Assembly (NCBI RefSeq): GCF_018143015.1
Contig: NC_054743.1
Location: forward strand, 40,194,922-40,258,921
Direction: 5' to 3'
DNA: 64,000 bases
From: Lytechinus variegatus
Lineage: Eukaryota > Echinodermata > Echinoidea > Temnopleuroida > Toxopneustidae
Both the position numbers and the translations under genes were made by a program. Numbering within the stretch: position 1 is the stretch's first letter; every line of letters begins with the position of its first letter. Positions 36,401 to 45,956 of the stretch are shown piece after piece. Below the pieces are notes generated by a model that was not told the origin of the DNA, did not search any database, and saw nothing but the letters and a program-made list of their open reading frames with translations.

Positions 36401-39400
36401 TGAGAAAATGACAATAGAAACATGTGAAGCTGTATGGAGTTGGAATGGCAATGGAATGATGTGATGAAGAAACTAAGGAATGAGAGAAACAGGTGTGTGA
36501 CAAAGGTATAGAAATAGTAGTGAAGAGAAGTATGGAAAGCTAAGTGTGAAATAAACAATTATATCAAATAAGGCAAAATTAAACTCTTACAATATGGATT
36601 AGGATGTCCACAATTAAAAGATACATACATCAGTATTAAAAAGAAAACATTTAGATTTCAATAGGCCAACAACATTTCACCTGTCTTCTTGTATTGGTGG
36701 TTATCACTTATCCGGTATTTGAGGCTTACAGTGTAAAGAGAGATGCCAGTTGTGGTAATGATCTCAAAATGAGTTTGAATATACGTATGTAATATCCCAA
36801 AAAATAACCACAAGTGTACGTGTATACATGATTGTGTACATGTACATGTATACCTGTAGGCCTTCAATAAAAAAATATGTGCCAAATGGCTCTGAAAGAA
36901 AATATGTATGTGATTGTTGAAAAAATACAACACACAAAGAATTCCATCAAATGTTGGGTATTTTTTTAAGCAATTTCAATACACTATCTCACATACTGTA
37001 TATGCTTTTTGTCTCGCCCACTGGAGGTGAAGGCGAGACCAGTGGTGTAGTCAAGGCATAAACGGCCAAGGCCAAGACTTTAATACCCAAAGCCAAGGCT
37101 TCAATACCCAAGACCGAAGCCAAGACCAAGGCCTGAAAACCTCAAGGCCAAGGCATTTCAAGCTTTCGATACATGGAACAATGCGCCAACAATGCATAGG
37201 CAGCAGATAAGGCACACAGGGCAAAATGTATTAGGTGAGAACTAGCGAACTGAGCGAGCAAAAATTTTGACCTCTGTAATGCACATGTAAAACAAAAATA
37301 ATTTCATTGAAGATTTAGACTTTATATCAAAATAATAATATAGGTTATCTTTGTACATATTAGTCAGGCAGCATATGCAATCTACTTCGACAAATTGGCG
37401 AAGTAGATTAGAATGGTCATCTTGACCATGTTAGTGGTCAGAATGGTGTCAATTTTTTAAATTACCCCGATTCTGTCGAGTGACACATCAAATTGTTTGG
37501 CTTGTTATACTGAACAAACAAGGCAAAAGCAATTTTGTTTTTCGCCCACTTATGAGAATAATCAGAAATATCATGATTTGCGAGGGCACACAAAATTGTA
37601 TCAAAACTTCATTGTGAAATAACTGGGATGGAATAACGATTGTCATAATTGAATTTCATGTTACACTTAATATGATGACCTTTGATCTTACCATGTGACC
37701 TCCGACTGCAGCACATGATGCACGTCCCCCAAGTTCGTCTACCATCCAAATTTTGTTGGAAAGTAACTTCCGGTTGCGGAGTCAGGTGTCATACGAAAGT
37801 TTTGCATGTAAAATTTAACACTGACTTGAAAATGACCTTTGATCTTACCATGTGACCTCCGACTGCAGCCCAAGATGCAGGTACCCCAAGTCATCTACCA
37901 TCCAAGTTTGGTTGAAAAGTGACTTACGGTAGCGGAGTTAGGTGTCATGAGAGTCTTGCATGTAAACGTTAACGTTGACCTGAAAATGACCTTTGACCTT
38001 ACCATGTGACCTTTCACTCCAGAAAAACAAGCAAGTTGCCTAAGTACATACCATCCAAGTTTGGTTGAAACGTGACTTAAGGTTGCGGAGTTAGGTGGCA
38101 TACATATAAGAGGGTCTTGCATGTAAACTTTAACGTTGACCTAATAATGACAGACCTTATCATGTGACCTCCGACTGCAGCATAATATGCAGGTCCCCAA
38201 GTCAATCTACCATCCAAGTTTGGTTGAAAAGCAACTTACATGTACGGTTGCGGAGTTAGGTGTCATAAGAAAGTCTTGCATGTAAACTTTAACATTGACC
38301 TGAAATTGAGCTTTGACCTTACAATTTGACCTCCGACTGCAGCATAACATGCAGTCAATCTACCATCCAAGTTTGGTTGAAAAGTGACTTACGGTAGCGG
38401 AGTTAAGTGTCATAAGAGTCTTGCATGTAAACGTTAACGTTGACCTGAAAATGACCTTTGACCTTACCGTGTGACCTGACCTTTCACTGCAGAAAAACAT
38501 GCAAGTTGCCTATAGGTACATACCATCTAAGTCCAGTTGAAAAGTGACTTACGGTTGAGGAGTTAGATTTCATAAGAGAGTCTTGCATGTAAACGTTAAC
38601 GTTGACCTGAAAATGACCTTTGACCTTACCATGTGACCTTTCACTCCAGAAAAACAAGCAAGTTGCCTATAAGTACATACCATCCAAGTTTGGTTGAAAA
38701 GTGACTTAAGGTTGCAGAGTTAGGTGGCATACATATAAGAGGGTCTTGCATGTAAACTTTAACGTTGACCTAATAATGACAGACCTTATCATGTGACCTC
38801 CGACTGCAGCATAATATGCAGGTCCCCAAGTCAATCTACCATCCAAGTTTGGTTGAAAAGCAACTTACATGTACGGTTGCGGAGTTAGGTGTCATAAGAA
38901 AGTCTTGCATGTAAACTTTAACATTGACCTGAAATTGACCTTTGACCTTACAATTTGACCTCCGACTGCAGCATAACATGCAGTCAATCTACCATCCAAG
39001 TTTGGTTGAAAAGTGACTTACGGTAGCGGAGTTAAGTGTCATAAGAGTCTTGCATGTAAACGTTAACGTTGACCTGAAAATGACCTTTGACCTTACCGTG
39101 TGACCTGACCTTTCACTGCAGAAAAACATGCAAGTTGCCTTTAAGTACATACCATCTAAGTCCAGTTGAAAAGTGACTTACGGTTGAGGAGTTAGATTTC
39201 ATAAGAGAGTCTTGCATGTAAACTATAACATTGACCTGAAAATGACCTTTGACCTTATCATGTGACCTCCGACTGCAGCATAATATGCAGGTCTCCAAGT
39301 CCATCTACCATCCAAGTTTGGTTGAAAAGTGACTTACATGTATGGTAGTAGAGTTAGGTGTCATAAGAGAGTCTTGCATGTAAATGTTAATGTCGACCTG

Positions 39401-42400
39401 AAAATGACCTTTGACCTTACCATGTGACCTTTCACTCCAGAAAAACAAGCTAGTTGCCTATAAGTACATACCATCCAAGTTTGGTTGAAAAGTGACTTAA
39501 GGTTGCGGAGTTAGGTGGCATACATATAAGAGGGTCTTGCATGTAAACTTTAACTTTGACGTAATAATGACATTTGACCTTATCATGTGACCTCCGACTG
39601 CAGCATAATATGCAGATCCCCAAGTCCATCTACCATCCAAGTTTGGTTGAAAAGTGACTTACATGTATGGTAGCAGAGTTAGGTGTCATAAGAGAGTCTT
39701 GCATGTAAACGTTAACGTTGACCTGAAAATGACCTTTGACCTTACCATGTGACCTTTCACTCCAGAAAAACAAGCAAGTTGCCTATACAATGTAAGTACA
39801 TACCATCCAAGTTTGGTTGAGACGTGACTTAAGGTTGTGGAGTTAGGTGGCAAACATATAAGAGGGTCTTGCATGTAAACTTTAACGTTGACCTAATAAT
39901 GACAGACCTTATCATGTGACCTCCGACTGCAGCATAATATGCAGGTCCCCAAGTCAATCTACCATCCAAGTTTGGTTGAAAAGCAACTTACATGTATGGT
40001 TGCGGAGTTAGGTGTCATAAGAGAGTCTTGCATGTAAACTTTAACATTGACCTTTGACCTTACCATTTGACCTCCGACTGCAGCATATTATGCACGTCCC
40101 CCAAGTCCATCTACCATCCAAGTTTGGGTGAAAAGTGACGTACGGTTGTGGAGTTATGTGTCATTAGATTTGTAACGGATGACAGACGACGGACGGACAT
40201 TTGGATCTCTAAGTCTCGCCTTCACCTCCGGTGGGTGAGACAAAAAGCAAAGGAAAAGTGTATTATATTTTTATTAATATCACGCCAAAATCTATCTTCA
40301 TGTTTTTAGATTCTCATGAAAAGATTGCATTTTTTATCTCGCTCGCTCAGGACTTATAGTAAGCAACTTCTTGCCACAAGCGCCATACTGGGCCCCCTCA
40401 AGCATAGAGTGGGTATCAAAACAATGTTTACACTAAGAAAAAATCCTGTAAAATTATACATTTTTAATATCCTGAAGATTTTTCCACATTTTAACATTGG
40501 TACAGATCCATTTAAGCAAATGACGCTATAACTGTCGAAATATACTTCTGTTTGAGTGAGCATCACTTACTTTTGAAGTTAGTGAAAAATGATTTGCGCA
40601 GAACTTTGAAATAGAATGCGAATTAAAGCACATACATGTAGACCTTAATCATGGATTGAACACATGGAATTTAGCTAGTAAAATTGATTTGAAGATATCT
40701 TTTACCTTTTTAAACTTGTTTCCTTGCCCAAACCACTTTAAGGAGTGCATTGCGCCCCACCCCACTACCCCATACACCGAAGCTATTGTGACGATATTTA
40801 CTTTACACTGGGATGTGATTTACATACAAGTGGAATGCCTCTGGCTGTCTCACCTGCACCACGCGGTTCAATATAGCAGCAGTGCTGACTTTGAATACTA
40901 CTCTAACTCGCACAAGATGTTCAGTGATACATGGTTATTATGTCCACTTTTTATGAACTAGACCAATAAACTTACAGAGATATGATGGTTATTCAATAAA
41001 AAAACCCAACATGGCCAAAGTTCATTGACCTTACATGACCTGTGACCTTGATCATGTGACCTGAAACTCGCACAGGATGTTCAGTGATACTTGATTACTC
41101 TTATGTACAAGTTTCATGAATCAGATCCATAAACTTTCAAAGTTATGATGGTAATTCAACAGATACACCCAGTTCGGCCAAAGTTCATTGACCTTTGACC
41201 TTGGTCATGTGACCTGAAATGCGCACAGGATGTTCAGAGATACTTGATTACTATAATATCCAAGTTTAATGAACTAGACCAATAAACTTTCAAAGTTATG
41301 ATGGTAATTCAACAGATACCCCCAATTCGGCCAAAGTTCATTGACCCTAAATGACCTTTGACCTCAATCATGAGACCTGAAACTTGCACAAAATGTTCAG
41401 TGATGCTTGATTACTATTATGTCCAAGTTTCATGAGTCAGATCCATAAACTTTCAAAGTTATGATGGGAATTCAACAGATATCCGCAATTCGACCAAAGT
41501 TCATTGACCCTAAATGACCTTTGACCTTGGTCATGGGACGTGAAACTCGTGCAGAATGTTCAGTGATGCTTGATTAACCTTATGTCCAAGTTTCAAGAAC
41601 TAGGTCCATATATTTTCTAAGTTATGATGACATTTCAAAAACTTAACCTCAGGTTAAGATTTCGATGTTGATCCCTCCAACATGGTCTAAGTTCATTGAC
41701 CCTAAATGACCTTTGACCTTGGTCATGTGACATGAAACTCTAATAGGATGTTCAGTAATACTTGATTAACCTTATGGCCAAGTTTTATTAACTAGGTCCA
41801 TATACTTTCTAAGTTATGACGTCATTTCAAAAACTTAACCTCAGGTTAAGATTTGATGTTGACGCCGCCGCCGCCGCCGTCGGAAAAGCGGCGCCTATAG
41901 TCTCACTCTGCTTCGCAGGTGAGACAAAAATGGCTTAATAGGCTTGATTTTCATTTTGTTAATCATTGTCAAGCTTGGGAAAAGTGTGGAGAAACAAGTA
42001 TTAAATGAAAACTGAAATGTAAACCCACAAGTTTAAATGATAAAAACTTAGTGAAAAAATGCTAGAGATGTCTGGTATAAACTATTGTTCAGATTCAGTT
42101 ATGTCCTCAGATCCAGCTGGCACAAAAAGGGTAAAGTTTGTGTTTAATACCAAGTGTTGAAATTTCAATTTGGGTGGCAAAATTGTTAGAAAATGCTTGA
42201 ATGTATTCGTTTTATTTTAATTGACTAAAAGTGCAAGGGAAATGTATCAGAAATGTTTCGCAGGGTAAGTTTTATTTCGCCCTTTCCCCTTGACACAGCG
42301 TACATTTACAAACGAGCATTTCTGTGTAAACAGATTTCTGCGAGCTTTACAAAAATGGACAGTGCTCACTAAAGTGTATCAATCTGTCAAAACTTTTACT

Positions 42401-45400
42401 TTCATTGGATAGATGAGACCCAAACCAAAGATTACTATGTGAAATAATACATGTAACTCACCCTGCATGTTGTATACATGTATTTGTTTAATTCCCAGGG
42501 CTTTTTCAAAGTGTAAACTGTAAACTTTTTTTGATACATACTGTAGAGCTTCGCCCTGATGGGCACAATAATCCTGTACACCGTGGCACACGAAAAATAG
42601 AGAGAAAAGGAAAGAGAGAAGTCATGATCATTTATATCTTTTTAACATTATGTCAAAATTTATCACAAAATTGGATTTTTGCAATAAAAATGTCAAAATT
42701 TTTGCTCACTTCGCTCGCATTTATACATAGGCAAGTCCAAGCCATGCATAATCTGGTGGACCATTATCATACATGTACATGTATATCTCCTCTCCTCCTT
42801 GAGACAGTGAGTACATGTTAAGTTCCCTGAGTCTCCTTTCATATGGTAAGTTTCTCAAATCCTTCACTAGTTTTGTTGCTCGCCTCTGTACTCTCTAAAC
42901 CTTCTTGGCATGTTCTGTAAATCTAGAGTTCCAGATGACGCTCCCATTCCAGATGTGGCCTAATTAATGTCTTGAAGAGAATTAGCAAGGTAGATTTGTT
43001 TACTTGAGTGAAAGTTCTCTTTATAATTCCGAGCAGATGATATGCCTTATTAACAGCTAGAGACACATGCTGATAAAATTTCAATTGTTGACTGTTACCC
43101 CAAGATCCTTTTCAGCAGCAACTGACTTCACTTCTTGTTCCAGCATATAAAACTTTGCTTCTGGATTATTCCTTCCGATGTGTAGAACTTTACATTTACT
43201 GCTATTGAACGGTAACTGCCATTTCTCTGACCATAATTGTAGTCTGTCCAGGTCCTCTTGCAGATCTTTGATCTCTGATAGGTCACTCACTATATTGTAA
43301 AGTTTGGTGTCGTCAGCAAATAAAGCAACATTACTCTTGTTGACAGCAGATGATAGGTCATTGATAAAGACTAGGAAGAGAACAGGTCCGAGAATGCTCC
43401 CTTGCGGTATTCCGCTTGATACTGGAGACCATGGAGATAGTTCCCTATTCACATGTACACGCTAAACTTTTCCTGTCAGAAATTCTCGCATCCAGATAAG
43501 AATAAGATAATTTACGTAGAAGCCTTTTGTGGGGAACACTGTCAAATGCTTTGCGAAAATCTAAGTACAAAACATCGATTGGCTTCCCTTCATCAAGCAT
43601 TTGTATCCATTCTTCAAGCACACAAAGGCTGTGTGGAACATGACCATCCTGGGATGAATCCATGTTGGTTATAATACAAAAATTGATTATTTTGCAAATG
43701 ATCCACTACAGCATTCCTCACAATCTTTTCCATTAGATTTCCTGCTATCGATGTAAAATGTAAGACTCACTGGTCTACATGTAGTTAGAAATCTGTGTTC
43801 TATTTCCTTTCTTGGGAAGAGGAATTACTGTACATTTCCCTTTTTCCAGTCGGCTGGAATTTTACCTTCATGCATTTGACTTGTTGAATATGATTGATAG
43901 TGGTTCTGCAATAGCTTCACCCAACTCCTTCAGCACTTTAGGATGGATCCCATCTGGGCCAGCTGATTTATTAACATTCAAGGTTTTGATAATTTTTGTC
44001 ACATCTGATGATTCAAATCCTAACTTTTCCATACAAGGTTATCAGCATCTACTCCAGTCACATCTGGAAAGTTTTGTAAGTCTTCAACAGAAAATACATC
44101 ACAAAAATATTTGTTGAGGACATCTGCCTCTTCCTTAACAGTTTCTACTAGAGATCTTTCATCTCTTCTAAGACTTCCTATCTGACTTCTACCTTTAATA
44201 TTGCTATTTGTGTACCTCCAAAAAGCTTTAGGATTAAAGTTGATACTTTCCACTAGGTCATCTTCAAAGTTACGGCTGTTCTTGCCTTTCTTAGCTCATT
44301 CCTTGCCTTTTTATAAGAATTTAAGTCTGCTTGTCTCTCGTCTTCATTTCTATTTATCACTTTTGGTATAGTGTTTCCAGGTTCATGCTTTTTTCTCAGA
44401 AAGTTTCTGGATTGGTTTAGTAATATAGATGTTCCGTCTTTTGTCTTTTCTACATTGTCTCATTGGAACATACTTTTTGACAAGAACTTCCATTTTTTCT
44501 CGCAGCAAATTCCATGCTCGATCACAATCAAGTAATTCAAGTTCATCCTCCCAATTGATAGATTCAAGAATAAGTTTCATAGATTCATAGTCTCCTTTCT
44601 GAAATATCATACAAGTTTCTTTTGTTTCCAACATTTTCAGGTCATTATCTACATTCAATTGGGCAAATAAGCATACATGATCACTAAGTCCTAATGGTGG
44701 AAGATACTGCAGTGCAGTAGTGCAGTAACTATGGTGTCAGTGTTAGCAAGCATTAAGTCCAAAGTATTGGACTTCTGTCCACTTCTATACCCATCTCAGG
44801 AATAATCTTCTGAAACATTTTCCAGAGGATGCCATTAAAGTGCTCTCAAGCTTTTCATGTTGCAAGAACCAGACTTATCCTCCTCGGTGTCATTGGCAAT
44901 GTTTCGTATCAGTTTCCTGACTTTCATCCTGTTACTCTTCAATTTATTTTTGATTTACATTTCTCAAGACAGCGCCTTGTTTTTTTTTATAATCTGTTAT
45001 GCTTACAATTACATGCATTTATCTGTATTGGAATTGAAAATAAACGAATTGAATTGAAAAAAAAAAATTGTTGATCAAGCTGCTGCAAACAGTGACTAAT
45101 TTTAGCTAGTTATTTTACCATGCTGTACTGCAACTAATGACCTGCAGTTCTCCGGTGAACGGAGGAATTCAACACAGAAGATGCTCCAATCCGATAAGAA
45201 AATCACAAATTTAAAGTCAAATCTGAGAGGTATGATCAAAACAAGTCCTCCAGGCTCCACCCGCACACTGTTTCTCCATACTCTCTAGCTCTAGAACTAC
45301 ATGTAGAAGCCGCCTGGCTACCCCCAGTAACAAGTTAGACAATTAATAAATTCTAATAGAACTACATGTAGTAGTTTTTGCTGTACATATTCATGAGAAA

Positions 45401-45956
45401 CAAATGTTGGTGAACAATATCAGAGCATTGAATATTAATTAATTCCATAACTTTGAAAGTTAAAAAGAGAGTAGGTCCTACATACAGTACAACAGTTAAC
45501 ACTGACCTGTGGTATTCCTCCATTAACTGGAACTAGTAGTACCGGTAGTTGTGTTTCATTGCTAGGCCCAGGATCATATTCGTAACGTGGAAACAGTCCT
45601 ATCTGATTTCTATGGAACAAATTGATCACATTTCCAAACTCTCGGTGATTACTGTTAAATTCAATCCCGTAATCCGACAATGGCAATTCTATACCGAAAT
45701 GGTCTCCGCAAGGGTTGTGCAGATTCCAAATCGCCCGGAAAATTGTGCCGCTATTTATGACTTTACCACCGGGATGTTTCGGCGCATGACGAGGGATGAT
45801 CGCCGCTCGAGGTTGTTTTCCCGCATCCTGCGACGTGGAGTGAAGGTTTTTCAACCAATCGCGATCGAATTTCGAATAAGCAAGCGTCTGTAAAGACCAA
45901 CAACACAATATAGTCAGGATAGAAATACAATGATTTTGAAAATGTATCAAATTCAT
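18240..45956 (-). CDS. Secreted hyaluronidase (GH56), complete, four exons
   Basis: Hyaluronidases cleave beta-1,4 bonds of hyaluronan and chondroitin. Four exons (45956-45507, 21059-20472, 20009-19667, 18448-18240) join in phase into about 529 residues, close to the vertebrate HYAL/SPAM1 range (about 435-510). Visible parts are a signal peptide (residues 1 to about 28), the family segments IWNLHNP, GLFPRYEYD and NGGIPQ, the catalytic DxE in GVAVIDWEAWRPQW (about Asp181/Glu183), WGFYIYPLC, GVILWGNAS, a Cys-rich EGF-like end (CSGNGRC, CRCFRGWKGYTC) and several N-glycosylation sequons. The start at 45956 was preferred over a GTA/ATG upstream in frame at 46013 because the signal peptide follows it directly. 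Intron 1 is about 24.4 kb and full of nested transposons. The exact paralogue is not assigned. Confidence 0.9.
18556..19370. mobile_element. TTAA-flanked MITE with G-tract ends in hyaluronidase intron 3
   Basis: Terminal inverted repeats CCCTATATAGCCGGG and CCCGGGCTATATAGGG lie between TTAA copies at 18556-18559 and 19367-19370. Inside each end is a run of 9 to 17 G or C residues around GGCCTAAAAGGCC or GGCCTAATAGGCCC. The centre is AT-rich and non-coding. The TTAA duplication points to a piggyBac-like or Kolobok-like mover. Confidence 0.85.
19667..20009 (-). CDS. Hyaluronidase exon 3: end of barrel and EGF-like segment
   Basis: Starts EDLNNTILQSAEFGTNGVIL after acceptor TTTTCAG and ends in the Cys-rich CRCFRGWKGYTCSV. 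The donor GTATGT (19666-19661) leaves one base of a codon. Without splicing the frame would stop at 19659 after RM, so a shorter form ending there is possible. Confidence 0.85.
20472..21059 (-). CDS. Hyaluronidase exon 2: catalytic core
   Basis: Encodes 196 residues from LANITQHLEKAAEDIMSTIP to GLFYSLV. The acceptor CTTCCCAG lies just upstream on the minus strand and the donor GTAGGA follows. It contains the acid/base Glu in AVIDWEAWRPQW, the FMESTLELAKTLRP helix and WGFYIYPLC. Both ends are phase 0, which joins IPQ to LAN as in relatives. The acceptor lies only about 45 bases from the LTR of the inserted Gypsy element. Confidence 0.93.
21104..21604 (-). repeat. 3' LTR of the Gypsy element
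   Basis: Matches 36091-36591 over 501 bp. On the minus strand a purine-rich GAAGAAGGAAATTTA precedes it, which fits a polypurine tract. Reading frames here are LTR sequence, not genes. Confidence 0.92.
21605..23357 (-). other. AT-rich 3' non-coding region of the Gypsy element
   Basis: Lies between the end of pol and the 3' LTR. About 1.75 kb of strongly AT-rich sequence with T- and A-runs and an AT microsatellite near 21752-21770. No coding region is visible; an env-like frame was looked for and not found. Confidence 0.6.
23358..26812 (-). pseudogene. Reverse transcriptase, RNase H, integrase and tail of the Gypsy pol
   Basis: In order on the minus strand: reverse transcriptase with FCVDYRALN, VMPFGLVNAP and YLDD; RNase H (NIATDASCDAVGAILSQ, YDRELWAIV, VYTDHQPL); integrase with an HHCC-like zinc region (HPSSGHFG, CSTCMACE) and the D,D35E core (FADIAELP, HTDQGRQFES, SPYHPQGAGMVERANR); then a Pro/Ser/Gln-rich tail. 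The order is the usual Ty3/Gypsy one. It continues the part at 33567-34450 across the insertion. Fossil. Confidence 0.9.
23651..23890 (-). repeat. 66-bp tandem repeat inside the pol tail
   Basis: Three to four copies of a 66-base unit encode a 22-residue repeat containing DQPSWSGQS and DVQRPPSS. The repeat is in frame and nearly identical between copies, so it expanded recently. Confidence 0.8.
26815..27115. mobile_element. 301-bp TA-flanked foldback element with 55-bp perfect inverted repeats
   Basis: The outermost 55 bases (26815-26869) are the exact inverse of 27061-27115, with TA on each side (26813-26814, 27116-27117). The interior (about 26870-27000) is nearly the same as the right end of the 6.45-kb element next door, inverted. 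Each inverted repeat holds CAGGTAAGT directed outward, a consensus 5' splice site. TA duplications fit Tc1/mariner-type insertion. It is a non-autonomous relative of its neighbour. Confidence 0.8.
27590..27790. repeat. Dense palindrome cluster (GCATGCTAGTTACTAGCATGC type)
   Basis: About 200 bp built from GCTTGC, GCATGC, CTAGT and AGCTAG segments in both orientations. It includes the near-perfect palindrome GCATGCTAGTTACTAGCATGC and several GCTTAATAAGCGAG copies. It can fold into many alternative hairpins. The role is unknown. Confidence 0.75.
30620..31500 (-). repeat. Three tandem ~280-bp units, coding-like on the minus strand
   Basis: The marker GGAACGCCCATGGCAACAGG or close variants begins at about 30701, 30978 and 31271, giving periods of 277 and 293 bases. 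On the minus strand each unit encodes a similar peptide (NLTPSDSGEVSL, GAANRKKSPVPL, SSAPATPAE, a Lys/Arg run, then ASPVAMGVPPSDP). Similarity is kept at the peptide level. The protein is not recognised. Confidence 0.75.
32240..32960. repeat. Purine-rich tandem repeats in the 6.45-kb element
   Basis: Three units of about 66 bases (roughly 32690-32890) share GAATTGAGCTTTAAGATCCGCCTGTGAATAAAATAT and TTCAGAACAGAAGGAAAA segments. Looser copies with CAGAACAGGAGGAAGG precede them. A T-run followed by a G-run lies near 32590-32620. Confidence 0.7.
33567..34450 (-). pseudogene. Protease and start of reverse transcriptase of the Gypsy element
   Basis: Minus-strand translation contains an aspartic-protease-like region (YVFAYLDCGSY...FWRNDTVLSTTTF) and a long linker (VTIPLVDKHRYQAPFKCNVT) leading into the reverse-transcriptase start (VLNSYADVF), where the large insertion begins. 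Part of the pol fossil. Confidence 0.75.
34461..35588 (-). pseudogene. gag region of the Gypsy element
   Basis: A long frame of about 375 residues starting MAMFRLELPETFTGEGQDF. The first half is a capsid-like helical domain with the LPETFTGEG...WVKRFE pattern of Ty3/Gypsy Gag; it is followed by a short coiled-coil-like segment. The last third is rich in Arg, Ser and Tyr (repeated YSSPNRYS-type units) and has no CCHC zinc knuckle. Treated as a fossil. Confidence 0.85.
35589..36090 (-). other. Leader of the Gypsy element
   Basis: Non-coding stretch between the 5' LTR and gag. On the plus strand it shows loosely repeated GATGAAGGAGG, GAAGCAGGATG and GAAGTAGGGTGA motifs, which suggests old tandem duplication. 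It begins with the likely primer-binding site. Confidence 0.6.
36091..36591 (-). repeat. 5' LTR of the Gypsy element
   Basis: 501 bp, nearly identical to 21104-21604. On the minus strand it is followed at once by TGGTAGCAGCGGTG (just left of 36091), a likely primer-binding site resembling the 3' end of initiator-Met tRNA in its first nine bases. Confidence 0.92.
36592..37004. other. Intron 1 sequence with no feature seen
   Basis: AT-rich host intron DNA between the Gypsy element and the TGACC array. Contains tacatgtacatgt motifs. No repeat boundary or exon recognised. Confidence 0.5.
37005..40248. repeat. TIR-bounded tandem array, about 160-bp units, rich in DR1 motifs
   Basis: Ends are TTTTTGTCTCGCCCACTGG and its inverse (about two mismatches over 34 bases). 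The interior has some 15 units, each with GTCTTGCATGTAAAC, ATGACCTTTGACCTTACC, CTGCAG, and CCAAGTTTGGTTGAAAAG segments, spaced 145-170 bases. I count about nine exact TGACCTTTGACC copies. A four-unit block of about 629 bp occurs twice in a row (roughly 38.05-38.68 and 38.68-39.31 kb). It lies in hyaluronidase intron 1. Short reading frames across it are by-products of the repeat. Confidence 0.85.
40249..40847. other. Intron 1 spacer, no feature seen
   Basis: Non-repetitive-looking AT-rich DNA between two TGACC-type arrays. No exon or mobile element recognised. Confidence 0.5.
40848..41930 (+). repeat. GTCTCACC-ended array, about 160-bp units, DR1-rich
   Basis: The left end holds GTCTCACCTGCACC and the right end GCAGGTGAGACAAAAA preceded by GCCGCCGCCGCCG. 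Six units carry GATGTTCAGTGATACTTGATTA, TCCAAGTTTCATGAACTAG, AAGTTATGATGG and TCATTGACC...TGACCTTTGACC. At least four exact TGACCTTTGACC copies are present. This is the inverted, fuller relative of 4290-5330 and of the stub at 57541-57735. Confidence 0.8.
41931..42794. other. Intron 1 sequence with no clear feature
   Basis: AT-rich. A short CTCACTTCGCTCGCAT segment near 42705 resembles the modules at 53-57 kb. Otherwise nothing recognised. Confidence 0.5.
42795..44870 (-). mobile_element. Decayed LINE (APE-type, CR1/Jockey-like), minus strand
   Basis: Minus-strand translations in order: a pre-RT segment (GDYESMKLILESINW, 44658-44383), a linker (AFWRYTNSNIKGRSQIG, 44253-44020), reverse transcriptase start (VLYLDFRKAFDSVPHKRLL, 43663-43445), the core SGIPQGSILGPVLFLVFIND and catalytic FADDTK (43452-43081), then NKAYHLLGIIKRTF and LLILFKTLIRPHLEW in further frames down to about 42800. 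Several frameshifts and stops separate these pieces, and the endonuclease is mostly missing, so the copy is dead and 5' truncated. It lies in hyaluronidase intron 1, same strand. Confidence 0.88.
44871..45066 (+). repeat. Possible 3' tail of another retroposon
   Basis: Ends GAATTGAAAATAAACGAATTGAATTG followed by an A-run (45055-45067), which looks like the short-repeat and poly-A tail of a LINE or SINE on the plus strand. The body is T-rich and unassigned. Confidence 0.4.
45067..45506. other. Start of hyaluronidase intron 1, no feature seen
   Basis: Unique-looking DNA next to exon 1 with scattered ctacatgtag motifs. Nothing further recognised. Confidence 0.5.
45507..45956 (-). CDS. Hyaluronidase exon 1: signal peptide and start of catalytic domain
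   Basis: Encodes 150 residues from MNLIHFQNHCISILTILCCW to LVPVNGGIPQ. The donor GTCAGT reads on the minus strand at 45506-45501. The frame ends in phase 0 after CAG. The IWNLHNP...GLFPRYEYD and GGIPQ segments are diagnostic for GH56. An upstream in-frame ATG would add 19 residues. Confidence 0.9.

Larger units (their letters stand above)
21104..36591 (-). mobile_element. Ty3/Gypsy LTR retrotransposon, young, with a nested insertion
   Basis: A 501-bp direct repeat (21104-21604 and 36091-36591), TG at one end and CA at the other, brackets minus-strand gag and pol. A 4-base ATAT lies outside both ends as a probable target duplication. Parts on the minus strand: 5' LTR (right), leader with a primer site, gag, protease and start of reverse transcriptase, a 6.75-kb insertion, the rest of reverse transcriptase, RNase H, integrase, a repeat-rich tail, a long AT-rich 3' region, 3' LTR (left). 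I see about one mismatch between the LTRs, so insertion is recent. The copy is broken by the insertion and about two other interruptions. It lies wholly in intron 1 of the hyaluronidase gene, same orientation. Confidence 0.92.

Noticed and set aside
21104-36591. LTR pair as a simple tandem duplication
   Set aside because: TG/CA ends, flanking ATAT, a primer site, a polypurine tract and gag-pol in between identify them as LTRs.
37005-40248. Small secreted peptides encoded by the tandem units
   Set aside because: The repeated short frames (FKVNVYMQDS-type) follow the repeat unit and are not maintained across units.
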